From contig NZ_CP108430.1 of the NCBI RefSeq assembly GCF_041435335.1, positions 868,001 to 932,000 of the forward strand: DNA of 64,000 nucleotides, given 5' to 3'. The position numbers and the translations under genes were made by a program. The notes under the pieces were generated by a model that worked only from the letters and a program-made list of their open reading frames with translations, was not told the origin of the DNA and ran no database searches. Positions 16,504 through 25,024 of the stretch are shown here, piece by piece. The DNA comes from Streptomyces sp. NBC_01283. Lineage in GTDB: Bacteria; Actinomycetota; Actinomycetes; Streptomycetales; Streptomycetaceae. Each line of letters opens with the position of its first letter. Position 1 is the stretch's first letter.

Positions 16504-18600
16504 ATGCCGGACACCGCCAGCGCCCTCGGGACGCCCGCCGAGCGCAGGGAGGGCCCCCAGAAGGTGACCGGGACCGCCCTGTACGCCGCCGAGCACACCC
16601 CTGAGGGATGCGCCTACGCCTGGCCGGTGCCCGCCACGGTGGCGCGCGGCGCGGTCACCGCCGTCGACGACACGGCGGCCCGTGAGCTGCCCGGCGTCAT
16701 CGAGGTCCTCACCCACCTGAACGCGCCGCGCCTGGAGAAGCCGGACGACGCGACGCTGGCCGTGCTGCAGGACGCGCGGGTACCGCACCGGGGCTGGTAC
16801 GTCGCGCTTGTCGTCGCCGAGAGCCTGGAGGCGGCACGCGAAGGCGCGGCGGCCGTCCGCGTCACCTACGCCGAGGAGCCGCACGACGTCACCCTGAAGG
16901 CGGATCATCCCGGGGCCTATGTTCCGGAGGACGAGGACGGCACCTCGGGAGAGCACGTCCGCGGCGACGCGGAGGGCGCGTTCGCCTCCGCTCCCTCCCG
17001 CGTCGACGTCTCCTACCGGGTGCCGCCGCTGCACAACCACCCCATGGAGCCGCACGCGGCCACCGCCGGGTGGCAGGACGGGCGGCTGACCGTGCACGAC
17101 AGCAGCCAGGGCGCGACCACCGTCCGCGACGTCCTGGCAAAAGTGTTCGCTCTGCCCAAGGAGCAGGTCACGGTCGTCTCCGAGCACGTCGGAGGCGGCT
17201 TCGGCTCCAAGGGCACGCCGCGCCCGCACGTGGTGCTGGCCTCCATGGCCGCCCGCGTGACCGGCAGGCCCGTCAAACTCACCCTGCCGCGGCGCCAGTT
17301 GGCGGCCGTGGTGGGCCACCGCGCGCCGACCCTGCACCGGGTGCGGCTGGGGGCGGAGAGGGACGGCAGGCTGACGTCCGTGATCCATGAGGTGACCACG
17401 CACACCTCTCACGTCAAGGAGTTCGTCGAGACGGCCGCCGCCGCCACGCGTGTCATGTACCCCTCGGCGCACGCCCGCACCACCCATCGCGTGGTGCCGC
17501 TCGACGTGCCGAGCCCGTCCTGGATGCGCGCCCCGGGCGAGGCCCCCGGCATGTACGCGCTGGAGTCGGCGATGGACGAGCTCGCCGCGGCCCTGGGCAT
17601 CGACCCGGTGGAGCTGCGCCTGCGCAACGACACCCGCACGGAACCCGACACCTCCAAGCCCTTCAGCAGCCGTCACCTCGCCGAGTGTCTGCGCGACGGC
17701 GCCCGGCGCTTCGGCTGGTCCGAGCGCGACCCCCGCCCCCGCTCGCGCGCCGAAGGGCCCGTCCTGGTGGGCAGCGGGGTCGCCGCGGCCACCTACCCGG
17801 TGGTCGTCGCACCGTCCCAGGCCAGCGCCCACGCCTACCCGGACGGCAGCTTCGTGGTCCGCGTCAACGCCACCGACATCGGCACGGGCGCCCGCACCGT
17901 GCTCGCCCAGGTCGCCGCCGACGCTCTCGGCGTCCCGCTGGACTCCGTACGCACCGACATCGGCAGCAGCGACCTGCCGTCCGCGCCACTGGCGGGCGGT
18001 TCCTCGGGGACGGCGTCCTGGGGCTGGGCCGTCCACGAGGCCTGTACGCGGCTTGCCACACGCCTTGCCGGACAGCAGGGCCAGCAGCTGCCTCCGGAGG
18101 GCGTCGGCGCCAGCGCCGACACCGCGGGGGAGGCCGACGCGGACAGCGACTACGCCCGGCACTCCTTCGGCGCCCACTTCGCCGAGGTCGGCGTCGACAC
18201 GGTGTCCGGCGAGGTCCGGGTGCGCCGGTTGCTCGGGGTCTACGCGGCCGGGCACATCCTCAACTCCCGTACCGCACGGTCGCAGTTCATCGGGGCCATG
18301 ACCATGGGCATCGGCATGGCGCTGACCGAGGGCAGCACCATGGACGCGGCCTTCGGCGACTTCACGGAGGCCGACCTCGCCGCCTATCACGTACCGGCCC
18401 ACGCGGACGTGCCCGCGATCGAGGCGCACTGGATCGACGAGGACGACCCCCACCTCAACCCCATGGGCAGCAAGGGGATCGGCGAGATCGGCATCGTCGG
18501 GACGGCCGCGGCCATCGGCAACGCGGTGCACCACGCGACAGGTCTGCGGCTGCGTGAACTTCCCCTCACGCCGGACCGGGTACTGACGGGCGGTCTCTGA
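16504..18600 (+). CDS. Aldehyde/xanthine oxidoreductase, molybdopterin-binding subunit
   Basis: A 698-residue large subunit binding the molybdenum cofactor. Features: an N-terminal hammerhead domain (QKVTGTALYAAEH, ATVARGAVTAVD), VSEHVGGGFGSKG at the cofactor, WMRAPGEAPGMYALE, and GSKGIGEIGIVG near the C-terminus, which carries the conserved catalytic Glu. Length and domain order match YagR/PaoC-like enzymes, which oxidise aromatic or other aldehydes to acids; purine oxidation cannot be excluded. The ATG at 16504 has AGGGAGA upstream, 40 bases after the FAD gene. No MocA or XdhC chaperone gene follows, so cofactor insertion must be supplied elsewhere. Confidence 0.92.
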   Translation: MPDTASALGTPAERREGPQKVTGTALYAAEHTPEGCAYAWPVPATVARGAVTAVDDTAARELPGVIEVLTHLNAPRLEKPDDATLAVLQDARVPHRGWYVALVVAESLEAAREGAAAVRVTYAEEPHDVTLKADHPGAYVPEDEDGTSGEHVRGDAEGAFASAPSRVDVSYRVPPLHNHPMEPHAATAGWQDGRLTVHDSSQGATTVRDVLAKVFALPKEQVTVVSEHVGGGFGSKGTPRPHVVLASMAARVTGRPVKLTLPRRQLAAVVGHRAPTLHRVRLGAERDGRLTSVIHEVTTHTSHVKEFVETAAAATRVMYPSAHARTTHRVVPLDVPSPSWMRAPGEAPGMYALESAMDELAAALGIDPVELRLRNDTRTEPDTSKPFSSRHLAECLRDGARRFGWSERDPRPRSRAEGPVLVGSGVAAATYPVVVAPSQASAHAYPDGSFVVRVNATDIGTGARTVLAQVAADALGVPLDSVRTDIGSSDLPSAPLAGGSSGTASWGWAVHEACTRLATRLAGQQGQQLPPEGVGASADTAGEADADSDYARHSFGAHFAEVGVDTVSGEVRVRRLLGVYAAGHILNSRTARSQFIGAMTMGIGMALTEGSTMDAAFGDFTEADLAAYHVPAHADVPAIEAHWIDEDDPHLNPMGSKGIGEIGIVGTAAAIGNAVHHATGLRLRELPLTPDRVLTGGL

Positions 18601-18619
18601 CCCGCAGGGGTACAGGACA

Positions 18620-18637
18620 CGCGGTGGTCACACCGCG
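18620..18637. terminator. Weak hairpin between convergent genes
   Basis: Arms CGCGGTG and CACCGCG with a 4-base loop sit between the oxidoreductase operon and the convergent PHP gene, overlapping the latter's stop. It could help terminate both transcripts; there is no T-tract. Confidence 0.3.
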
Positions 18638-19650
18638 GCCCGCTTCTCCCGCGTCCAGGCCAGCAGTTCCTCCGCCGTCCAGGTCGTCACCACGCGCTCG
18701 GCGGGCACCCCGCACTCCTCGGCCCGCGCGCACCCGATCACCTGCCAGTCCAGCTGCCCCGGCGCGTGCGCGTCGGTGTCCACGGAGAACAGCACTCCGG
18801 CGTCCACGGCACGGCGCAGCAGCCGACGCGGCGGGTCGAGCCGCTCCGGCCTGCTGTTGATCTCCACCGCCGTGCCCGCGGCGGCGCACGCGGCGAACAC
18901 CTCGTCCGCGTCGAACTGCGACTCCGGCCTGCCGCGCCCGGTGACCAGCCGTCCGGTGCAGTGGCCGAGCACGTCCGCACGGGGGTTGCTGACGGCGGCG
19001 ACCATGCGCCGGGTCATCGCGGCGGCGTCCATGCGCAGCTTGGAGTGCACGGAGACGACCACCACGTCGAGCTGGTCGAGCAGCTCCGGCTCCTGGTCGA
19101 GCGAGCCGTCGTCGAGGATGTCGCACTCGATGCCCATGAGCAGCCGGAAGGGCGCCCAGCGCTCGTTGAGGCCCGCCACCACCGCCAGCTGCTCGCGCAG
19201 CCGCTCCGGCGACAGGCCGCGCGCGATGGTCAGCCGCGGCGAGTGGTCGGTGAGCACGGCCCACTCATGGCCGAGCGCCTGGGCCGCGCGCCCCATCTCC
19301 TCGATGGGACTGCCGCCGTCGGACCAGTCGGAGTGCAGGTGGCAGTCGCCGCGCAGCAGCGCCCGCAGATCGGCGCCGCCCTCGGCGAGCGGCGCGCCCG
19401 CCTCGTCCTCGAGCCGCTCCAGATATCCCGGCACGTCGCCGTTCAGTGCCTCGCGGACCACTCCGGCGGTCTTGGGGCCGATCCCCTTGAGCGACTCCAG
19501 GGACCCGTCGGCGACGCGCCGCGCGGCCTCACCGTCGGCGAGAGCGCCCACCACCGCGGCCGCGGTGCGAAAGGCCCGCACACGGTAGGTCGGGGCACGG
19601 CCGCGCTCCAGCAGGAAGGCGATCCGTTCCAGCGCCTCGACGGGATCCAT
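18628..19650 (-). CDS. PHP-domain protein with helix-hairpin-helix region (PolX C-terminal-like)
   Basis: A 340-residue protein. Residues 1-90 hold a PolX-type helix-hairpin-helix segment (RAFRTAAAVVGAL, LKGIGPKTAGVVREAL). Residues 105-330 form a PHP metallophosphatase domain: DCHLHSDWSDGG (first metal motif), VLTDHSPRL, GIECDIL, VSVHSK, DVLGHCTG, EINSRPERLDPP and SVDTDAHAPGQLD. The polymerase palm domain of full PolX is absent, as in many actinobacterial homologues. It probably hydrolyses phosphoesters, perhaps in DNA repair. GGAGGTGCTG directly before the ATG at 19650 fixes the start. Confidence 0.87.
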   Translation of the reverse strand: MDPVEALERIAFLLERGRAPTYRVRAFRTAAAVVGALADGEAARRVADGSLESLKGIGPKTAGVVREALNGDVPGYLERLEDEAGAPLAEGGADLRALLRGDCHLHSDWSDGGSPIEEMGRAAQALGHEWAVLTDHSPRLTIARGLSPERLREQLAVVAGLNERWAPFRLLMGIECDILDDGSLDQEPELLDQLDVVVVSVHSKLRMDAAAMTRRMVAAVSNPRADVLGHCTGRLVTGRGRPESQFDADEVFAACAAAGTAVEINSRPERLDPPRRLLRRAVDAGVLFSVDTDAHAPGQLDWQVIGCARAEECGVPAERVVTTWTAEELLAWTREKRAAV

Positions 19651-19767
19651 CAGCACCTCCGGCCGTCGGGGACCGCGACGGCGTACGTGTGCTTCCAGCG
19701 TCGCCCACAAAGGGCGGCGGGGCATGTGAGGGCTGGAGCCCGCCCCGGGGTGCCCCCGGGGTGCCGC

Positions 19768-19950
19768 CTACGCCGCGGGTTCGGCGGAGGGCTCGTCGGG
19801 CATGGCCGCGACCGGCCCCCTGAAGTCCAGCACGGCCTCGGCTCTCTGCTGGGTCTCCTCGGCGGCCTTGCGGGCTGTCGCGAGGACGTCGCCGTGCTCC
19901 TGGACGAGGGTTTCGTAGATCGGCGCCTCAGCGGCGTCATTGGCTGGCAT
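19768..19950 (-). CDS. Small hypothetical protein
   Basis: A 60-residue acidic protein from the ATG at 19950 with AAGGAG nine bases upstream. The middle (VQEHGDVLATARKAAEETQQ) looks helical; the C-terminus is Pro/Ala/Glu-rich. There is no membrane segment or known family. It is divergent from the phosphatase gene at 20203. Confidence 0.5.
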   Translation of the reverse strand: MPANDAAEAPIYETLVQEHGDVLATARKAAEETQQRAEAVLDFRGPVAAMPDEPSAEPAA

Positions 19951-20202
19951 GACCAGCAGCTCCTTGGTCGGGTGACTGTAATGGTTCAGTTCGGCCGCAG
20001 GCGGCCGGTCCGCGACCTTACGCTGCGCGTGCGGGTCTCCGCGGACCGGGGTCGACCGCTGAGACGCCCGCCCCGGTGAACCGTGGAGAGCCCGGGTGAG
20101 CCGGAAATCCGGCGGGTGTACGTGAAATGGGCGCCCCACCCGCCCGAAGCCGGGCGGGATCCGGGGGCCGATGTGAGACTGCTGGTGAGGCGGTGATCAC
20201 AG

Positions 20203-21462
20203 ATGTCGAGCCATCCCAGGGAGCCCGAACCCGGTGCCCCGGGCCCCGGTGACACCGGTCACGGCAAGCGTGACCCTCGGCAGCCCGGTCCCGGGGAGCA
20301 GCTGTTCGAGCAGTTGCTGGCGTCGGCGCACGCGGCGGCGCCGATGGAGCTTCCCGCCCTGGCGCGGCGCTTCGCCGACGCCGTCGGGCTCGACGGGGTC
20401 GACGTGTACCTCGTGGACCTCCAGCAGCGGCATCTGGTGCCGCTGGGCGAGGGGCCGCCCAGCCTCGGTGTGGACACCTCCGTCGCCGGTTCGGCCTACC
20501 GGGCGCACGCGCTGCGGATCGAGGAACTGCCCCACGGCAGGATCGTCGCCTGGCTGCCGCTGATCGACGGCGCCGAGCGTCTGGGTGTGATCGGTGCCAC
20601 GGCGCCGGTCATCGACGTCGCGCTGCTGCGCCGCTGTCGCATGCTGGCCTCCGTCCTGGCCATGACGATCACCTCGAAGCGGGCGTCGAGCGACAGCTTC
20701 GCGCGCCGGACACGCTCCGAGCCCATGCGGCTTCCCGCCGAGATGCTCCGGGCCTTCCTGCCGCCCAGGACGATCGGCAACTCCCGGGTGATCTCGACCG
20801 CCGTCCTCGAACCCGCGTACGAGATCGGCGGTGACGCCTTCGACCATTCGCTGACCCCGTCGACCCTGCATGTGGCGATCCTGGACGCCATGGGCCACAA
20901 CCTCGCGTCGGGGCTGACGACCGCCGTGGCCATGGCGGGCTGCCGCAATGCCCGCCGCGCCGAGGCACCGCTGCCCGAGTTGGTCGAAACCGTCCAGCAC
21001 GCGCTGGCCGGGTGGCTGCCCGAGCAGTTCTGCACGGGAATCCTCGCCCAGCTCGACCTGGCCGACGGGGTGCTGCGCTGGTGCAACTGCGGCCATCCGC
21101 CGCCCCTGCTGATCCGGGACCACCGTGTGCTCGACAGGGCGCTGGAGCGGCCGTCCCAGCCGCCCATGGGGACGCCCGCGCTGCTGGCCGACGTGACGTG
21201 GGAGGTCCACGAGGAGGCGCTCGAACCGGGTGACCGGGTGCTGATGTACACCGACGGCGTCACCGAGCTGCGCACCGGGGGCGGTGCCGAGTTCGGCCTC
21301 GAACGGTTCACGGACAGCATCATCCGGGCGACCGCCGCGGGCGAACCGGCGCCCGAGGCCCTGCGCCAGCTCATCCACTCCATCCTCGACCGGCAGGACA
21401 ACCAACTGCGCGACGACGCCACTCTCCTGCTCCTGGAGTGGCGCCCGCCGGGAACGCGGTGA
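20203..21462 (+). CDS. GAF-like sensor coupled to SpoIIE-type PP2C phosphatase
   Basis: A 419-residue cytoplasmic protein. Residues 30-150 resemble a GAF-type sensory domain (VGLDGVDVYLVDLQQRHLVP, VAWLPLIDGAERLGVIGATA). Residues 185-415 form a PP2C/SpoIIE phosphatase with EIGGDAFDHSL, HVAILDAMGHNLASGLTT, CNCGHPPPLLI, DRVLMYTDGVTE and DDATLLLLEW. Such phosphatases act on anti-anti-sigma proteins or feed general stress control; the presence of two in this window (also at 1-761) is typical of Streptomyces. The DUF5709 gene follows about 130 bases downstream behind its own sigma-B-like promoter. Confidence 0.9.
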   Translation: MSSHPREPEPGAPGPGDTGHGKRDPRQPGPGEQLFEQLLASAHAAAPMELPALARRFADAVGLDGVDVYLVDLQQRHLVPLGEGPPSLGVDTSVAGSAYRAHALRIEELPHGRIVAWLPLIDGAERLGVIGATAPVIDVALLRRCRMLASVLAMTITSKRASSDSFARRTRSEPMRLPAEMLRAFLPPRTIGNSRVISTAVLEPAYEIGGDAFDHSLTPSTLHVAILDAMGHNLASGLTTAVAMAGCRNARRAEAPLPELVETVQHALAGWLPEQFCTGILAQLDLADGVLRWCNCGHPPPLLIRDHRVLDRALERPSQPPMGTPALLADVTWEVHEEALEPGDRVLMYTDGVTELRTGGGAEFGLERFTDSIIRATAAGEPAPEALRQLIHSILDRQDNQLRDDATLLLLEWRPPGTR

Positions 21463-21494
21463 CCTGCGGTCCTTCGTGTCCGTCCCGCTCCCCC

Positions 21495-21535
21495 GCATGC
21501 CGGAACGTGTGTTCTGGATCAGGGTGGATACACGG
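21495..21535 (+). promoter_or_regulatory. Sigma-B-like promoter element, copy 2
   Basis: GTGT at 21507-21510, a 15-base spacer and GGATAC at 21526-21531. The whole block is 36/41 identical to 14859-14899, including an invariant 18-base left part starting GCATGCCGGAAC. It lies about 56 bases before the DUF5709 start. Conservation far beyond -10/-35 suggests a recently duplicated promoter or an added activator site. Confidence 0.5.
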
Positions 21536-21590
21536 CAGAACACAGCATCAGTCGCGCATGAAGCATGAAGCACGAAGGAGGACGAGCACC

Positions 21591-22103
21591 GTGGGAGACG
21601 ACGAGGTCATGGGCGACGAGGTCTACCAGCCCGATGCCGAGGAGGTCCGTGAGGACGAGGGCATCCTCGATGCGGAGGACACGCTCAGCGACCGCGGGGC
21701 GGATCCGTACGACGAGGGCTGGTCGCCTCCCGAGAGGCCCCTCGGAGTGGCCCACACCGGTACCACCGCTCAGGAGCAGCAGGAGGGCGAGAGCCTGGCC
21801 GAACGCCTCTCCGAGGAGCGGCCCGACCCCACGCTCGAGGTTCCCGATCCGGCCGCGGACGACGACGGCATCGGGGACACGACCGACACCGACGGCGAGC
21901 CGATCGACGAGGCGGAGGTGGGAGACGCCCGCGCCGGACGCCTGGTCGCCCCGGACGAAGGGGCGAGCGGGGACCCGGAGCACGACGCCGCACAGGACAT
22001 GATCGGCGAGGACATGGGCATCGACGGCGGAGCGGCCTCCGCCGAGGAGGCCGCGGTGCATGTCATCGACGGGGACGCCGACGCGAGGGACTCCGCGGGC
22101 TGA
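21591..22103 (+). CDS. DUF5709-type acidic protein
   Basis: A 170-residue, very acidic, hydrophilic protein. It starts at GTG 21591 behind GAAGGAGGA at good spacing and contains DEVYQPDAEEVREDEGILD, then LSDRGADPYDEGWSPPERP, the hallmark of DUF5709 proteins in Streptomyces, and ends in repeated Glu/Asp/Ala/Gly segments. It is likely disordered. Members are often under stress-sigma control, which fits the promoter element upstream. The molecular role is unknown. Confidence 0.85.
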   Translation: MGDDEVMGDEVYQPDAEEVREDEGILDAEDTLSDRGADPYDEGWSPPERPLGVAHTGTTAQEQQEGESLAERLSEERPDPTLEVPDPAADDDGIGDTTDTDGEPIDEAEVGDARAGRLVAPDEGASGDPEHDAAQDMIGEDMGIDGGAASAEEAAVHVIDGDADARDSAG

Positions 22104-22120
22104 CCGGGGGTTGTCCTCCG

Positions 22121-22693
22121 TCAGCGCAGGTCGAGCCGCATCAGGATCCGGGGGTGACCGGCGAGCACGGACGTCGTGTCGGCGGCGTGACTGAACCCGG
22201 CGCGCTCGAAGTTCTTCCGGAGCCCGGCGTACGCCATCGTCAGGTCGACCTTGGCGTCGCCGTTGTCGAGCGGGTACGCCTCGACCGCCGGTGCGCCCTG
22301 GGCGCGGGCGAACTCGACCGCGGCGGCGATGAGGGCGCGCGAGATCCCCTGCTTCCGATGGCCGGGGCGCACCCGGACGCACCACAGGGACCAGACCGGC
22401 AGATCGTCGACGTGGGGGATCTTGCGATTGCGCGCGAAGGAGGTTTCCGCGCGCGGCGCCACGGCGGCCCAGCCCACCGGTTCGTCACCGTCGTAGGCGA
22501 GCACCCCCGGAGCGGGTTCCGCACGGCACAGCTCGGCGACGTATTCGCCGCGGTCCGGCCCTCGAAGTTCGTTGTTGAGCTTGGACGGGATGCGGTGACT
22601 CAGGCACCAGCAGACGTTGGCGGTGGGCGACTTCGGGCCGAGCACGGCCCGGACGTCCTCGAAGACCGTGGCCGGGCGCACTTCCATGTCCAT
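22121..22693 (-). CDS. GNAT-family N-acetyltransferase
   Basis: A 190-residue GNAT protein. The acetyl-CoA loop is VRVRPGHRKQGISRALIAAA (about residues 106-125), preceded by GWAAVAPRAE as the central strand. Unusual segments are CWCLSHRIPSKLNNELRGPD near 28-47 and EAYPLDNGDAK near 139-149, which recur in a group of actinobacterial GNATs of unknown substrate. The gene is convergent with the DUF5709 gene (17 bases between stops) and has no operon partner. Confidence 0.85.
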   Translation of the reverse strand: MDMEVRPATVFEDVRAVLGPKSPTANVCWCLSHRIPSKLNNELRGPDRGEYVAELCRAEPAPGVLAYDGDEPVGWAAVAPRAETSFARNRKIPHVDDLPVWSLWCVRVRPGHRKQGISRALIAAAVEFARAQGAPAVEAYPLDNGDAKVDLTMAYAGLRKNFERAGFSHAADTTSVLAGHPRILMRLDLR

Positions 22694-22752
22694 GGAATCA
22701 GAGTGGCACGTGCGGCGGCATGGGCACGGTGTACTCGGCGGAAGCGCCGGCC

Positions 22753-23601
22753 CTACGCGTCCGCCCCGCCCTCCCGCACTTCCTCGGCCACGGACGCGGC
22801 GGCGCGGACCAGGGCCGCCGTGGCCGTCGAACAGGACTGCTGCGGCCAGGCGATGGCCAGGATCACGGGCGGCGCGTCCTGGACGGGCCGGTAGACGACA
22901 CCCGGGCGGGGATAGCGGGCGGCGACCGAGGCGGGCAGCAGCGGGATCGGACCGCCGAGGCCGACGAGCGTGAGCAGTTGGGCCAGGTCGCGGCTCTCGG
23001 TGCGGATGTCCTCGACGTACTGGTGCACGTCGCCGGGGCGCAGGTCGAGGTCGGCGAGGGAGAGCCGGTCACGGGCGGCGAGCGGGTGGGTGGCGGCGAG
23101 GGCGGCGACGCGTGGTTCGGCGACCAGTGTCTCGACGTCCAGGCCGGTGCGGTCGAACGGCTCGTGGACCAGGGCCGCGTCGGCCTCGCCCAGGCGCAGC
23201 AGCCGTGGCTGCTCGTGCCAGCCGCACAGCCGGACGGCCACGGGCAGGGCGGCCGGTTCCGCCGCGAAGCGCGCCAGGATCGGCTCCAGAAGTCCCGCGT
23301 CCCCGTCGGCTTTCACCGCCAGGACCAGCTTCGGGTCGGAGGCTGCCGCGCGCTGTGCCCGCCGCCCGGCGGCCTGCAGAGCGTCCAGGGCGATCCTGGC
23401 CTCCGCCAGGAGCATCGATCCGGCCGGGGTGAGCGCCACGCTGTGGGTGGTGCGCTCGAAGAGGGTGACGCCGAGCTCCGCCTCCAGCTGGCGGATCGCG
23501 CGGGACAGCGGTGGCGGGGAGATGCCGAGCCGTTCGGCGGCGCGGGCGAAGTTGAGCTCCTCGGCGACGGCGAGGAAATAGCGCAGCGGACGAGACTCCA
23601 C
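22753..23601 (-). CDS. LysR-family transcriptional regulator
   Basis: A 282-residue LysR protein from GTG 23601, preceded by GGAGGAG. The HTH is RYFLAVAEELNFARAAERLG and ISPPPLSRAIRQLEAELGV (residues 6-46). A periplasmic-binding-like effector domain follows. It is divergent from the NmrA-like gene at 23729, with 127 bases between, the standard LysR arrangement, so that gene is the likely target. Earlier in-frame starts run across the divergent promoter and are rejected. Confidence 0.88.
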   Translation of the reverse strand: MESRPLRYFLAVAEELNFARAAERLGISPPPLSRAIRQLEAELGVTLFERTTHSVALTPAGSMLLAEARIALDALQAAGRRAQRAAASDPKLVLAVKADGDAGLLEPILARFAAEPAALPVAVRLCGWHEQPRLLRLGEADAALVHEPFDRTGLDVETLVAEPRVAALAATHPLAARDRLSLADLDLRPGDVHQYVEDIRTESRDLAQLLTLVGLGGPIPLLPASVAARYPRPGVVYRPVQDAPPVILAIAWPQQSCSTATAALVRAAASVAEEVREGGADA

Positions 23602-23728
23602 GCTCGCCTCCTCCACTCCCGGGTATTGCCCTGAGGGTAACAACCCGGAGCGGATCGATCCTTCAGTTCGGGCGCGCGACGCAGCAGGCTCAAGGGCATC
23701 TGACGAAGCAATCCCTGGGGAGTTATCC

Positions 23729-24619
23729 ATGATCGTCGTCACCACCCCCACCGGCCAGATCGGCCGCGATGTCCTCGACCTCCTGCTCGAATCCCCGCAG
23801 GCGACCGCGGGAATCCGGGTGATCGCCCGCGACCCGGCCCGTCTGCCGGCGCGGGTGCGCGCGCAGGCAGAGGTCATACAGGGCTCGCATGCCGATCCCA
23901 TGATCCTGAAGGAGGCCTGCGCGGGCGCCGACCGCGTGTTCTGGCTGGTGCCCCCGACACCTCGGGCCGACAGCGTCGAGGTCCACTTCCGCGCCTTCAC
24001 CACGCCGCTGTGCGAGGTGATCGCGGACACGGGCATCCAACAGGTCGTCGCTGTCTCCACCTTGGGCCGCTCGGTGGCGAAGAACGCCGGGCCGATCTCG
24101 GCGTCGCTGGCCATGGACGAGGCGATCGAGGCCACGGGTGTGCACTACCGGGCGCTGTGCCCGCCGTTCCTGATGGAGAACCTGCTGGGCCAGGCCGATG
24201 CGATCCGCGATGCGGGTGCGTTCTTCCTGGCACTGGAGGAGGACGCCGTAGTACGCCTTTGCGCGACCGGCGACATCGCCGCCGCGGCGGCCCGGCTGCT
24301 TCTGGACGATTCCTGGACGGGACAGGCTGACGTCCCCCTGGTCGGACCGGACGACCTGTCACCCACGGGCATGGCCCAGGTCATCTCCGAGGTCCTCGGC
24401 CGGGCGGTACGCGTACAACGGACCAGCAGCGCGGACTACAAGGCGACGATGCTGCGTTACGGCGCGAGCGAGGCCTGGGCACAGGGCCTCGCCGACATGA
24501 CGGACGCCTTGAACACACAGGGCTTCTACGGCGCCTCCGCCCCGAGCACCCCCGGGTCCGCACCGACGGACTTCCGCCAGTGGTGCGAACAGGTACTCCG
24601 CCCGGCAGTCCACCCGTAG
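23729..24619 (+). CDS. NmrA-like NAD(P)-binding atypical short-chain dehydrogenase
   Basis: A 296-residue Rossmann protein opening MIVVTTPTGQIGRDVLDLLL with a TPTGQIG nucleotide loop, then RVIARDPARLPARV, a typical NmrA second strand. VFWLVPPTPRADSVE and VVAVSTLGRSVAKN follow. The classical YxxxK catalytic pair of SDRs is absent, as in NmrA/HSCARG proteins that sense NADP(H) or act as quinone or isoflavone reductases. It is probably under the divergent LysR regulator. A related gene lies at 31110-32006. Confidence 0.85.
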   Translation: MIVVTTPTGQIGRDVLDLLLESPQATAGIRVIARDPARLPARVRAQAEVIQGSHADPMILKEACAGADRVFWLVPPTPRADSVEVHFRAFTTPLCEVIADTGIQQVVAVSTLGRSVAKNAGPISASLAMDEAIEATGVHYRALCPPFLMENLLGQADAIRDAGAFFLALEEDAVVRLCATGDIAAAAARLLLDDSWTGQADVPLVGPDDLSPTGMAQVISEVLGRAVRVQRTSSADYKATMLRYGASEAWAQGLADMTDALNTQGFYGASAPSTPGSAPTDFRQWCEQVLRPAVHP

Positions 24620-24628
24620 CGACCTGCG

Positions 24629-24672
24629 CGCCGCTGCCGCTCGGGGCCGAGCAGGCGCGAACGGCAGCGGCG
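24629..24672 (+). terminator. Strong hairpin after the NmrA-like gene
   Basis: 11-bp arms CGCCGCTGCCG (24629-24639) and CGGCAGCGGCG (24662-24672) enclose a second small hairpin CTCGG/CCGAG. It begins ten bases after the stop codon and has no T-tract, as usual for Streptomyces terminators. Confidence 0.6.
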
Positions 24673-25024
24673 TCGGGGCTCCCCCTCGTACGTCCCACGT
24701 CCCGAGGCATCGCGACTGCAAGGCTCTGTGAACGCAAAACCCGCATGTGGTTCACATGATCTCCACGTGAACCCTTGCCCAACGGTTGAGGCTTCGACCA
24801 ACTCGCAGCTCAGGGGCGTTTATTACTCAATCTTTGGCAGATTTTTGCTCTGTCATCAGAGGTTAATGCAATGGCAAAGTGAGAGTCACAGCCGCCGTAC
24901 AGGCTGTTCGCGGGGTCGACGTGGTGCCCGCTGTCACTCAGCGGTCCACGCCGCCTCACTGTCACCATCGACCCGACCACACCGCGTCCCGGCTCCGCCG
25001 CAGAGACGCAGGAGGCAGGCCAGC
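24673..25024. other. AT-richer intergenic leader before carbonic anhydrase
   Basis: About 350 bases without an acceptable gene. The part from about 24780 to 24890 is much AT-richer than the rest of the window (runs such as TTTATTACTCAATC and CAGATTTTTGCTC), which suggests a regulatory region or acquired sequence. An open frame across it joins the carbonic anhydrase frame, but its codon use is foreign and GGAGG before 25025 marks the true start. Confidence 0.45.
24750..24774. promoter_or_regulatory. Inverted repeat upstream of carbonic anhydrase gene
   Basis: Perfect 7-bp arms GGTTCAC and GTGAACC with an 11-base centre; an overlapping 6-bp pair CATGTG/CACATG occupies 24745-24759. The spacing of about 18 bp centre to centre suits a dimeric regulator. 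The regulator is not identified. Confidence 0.4.

Noticed and set aside
16390..18534. Minus-strand open frame of 714 codons opposite the molybdopterin subunit
   Set aside because: An antisense shadow; the sense strand encodes a well-conserved enzyme.
14859..21535. ECF sigma-R type promoter (GGAAT-N18-GTT) reading of the shared block
   Set aside because: GGAAC lies 20 bases from GTT in one copy and the GTT is missing in the other; the sigma-B-like reading fits both.
24728..25024. N-terminal extension of the carbonic anhydrase frame
   Set aside because: Codon use is AT-rich and unlike the gene, it does not match the beta-carbonic anhydrase family start, and GGAGG marks the ATG at 25025.
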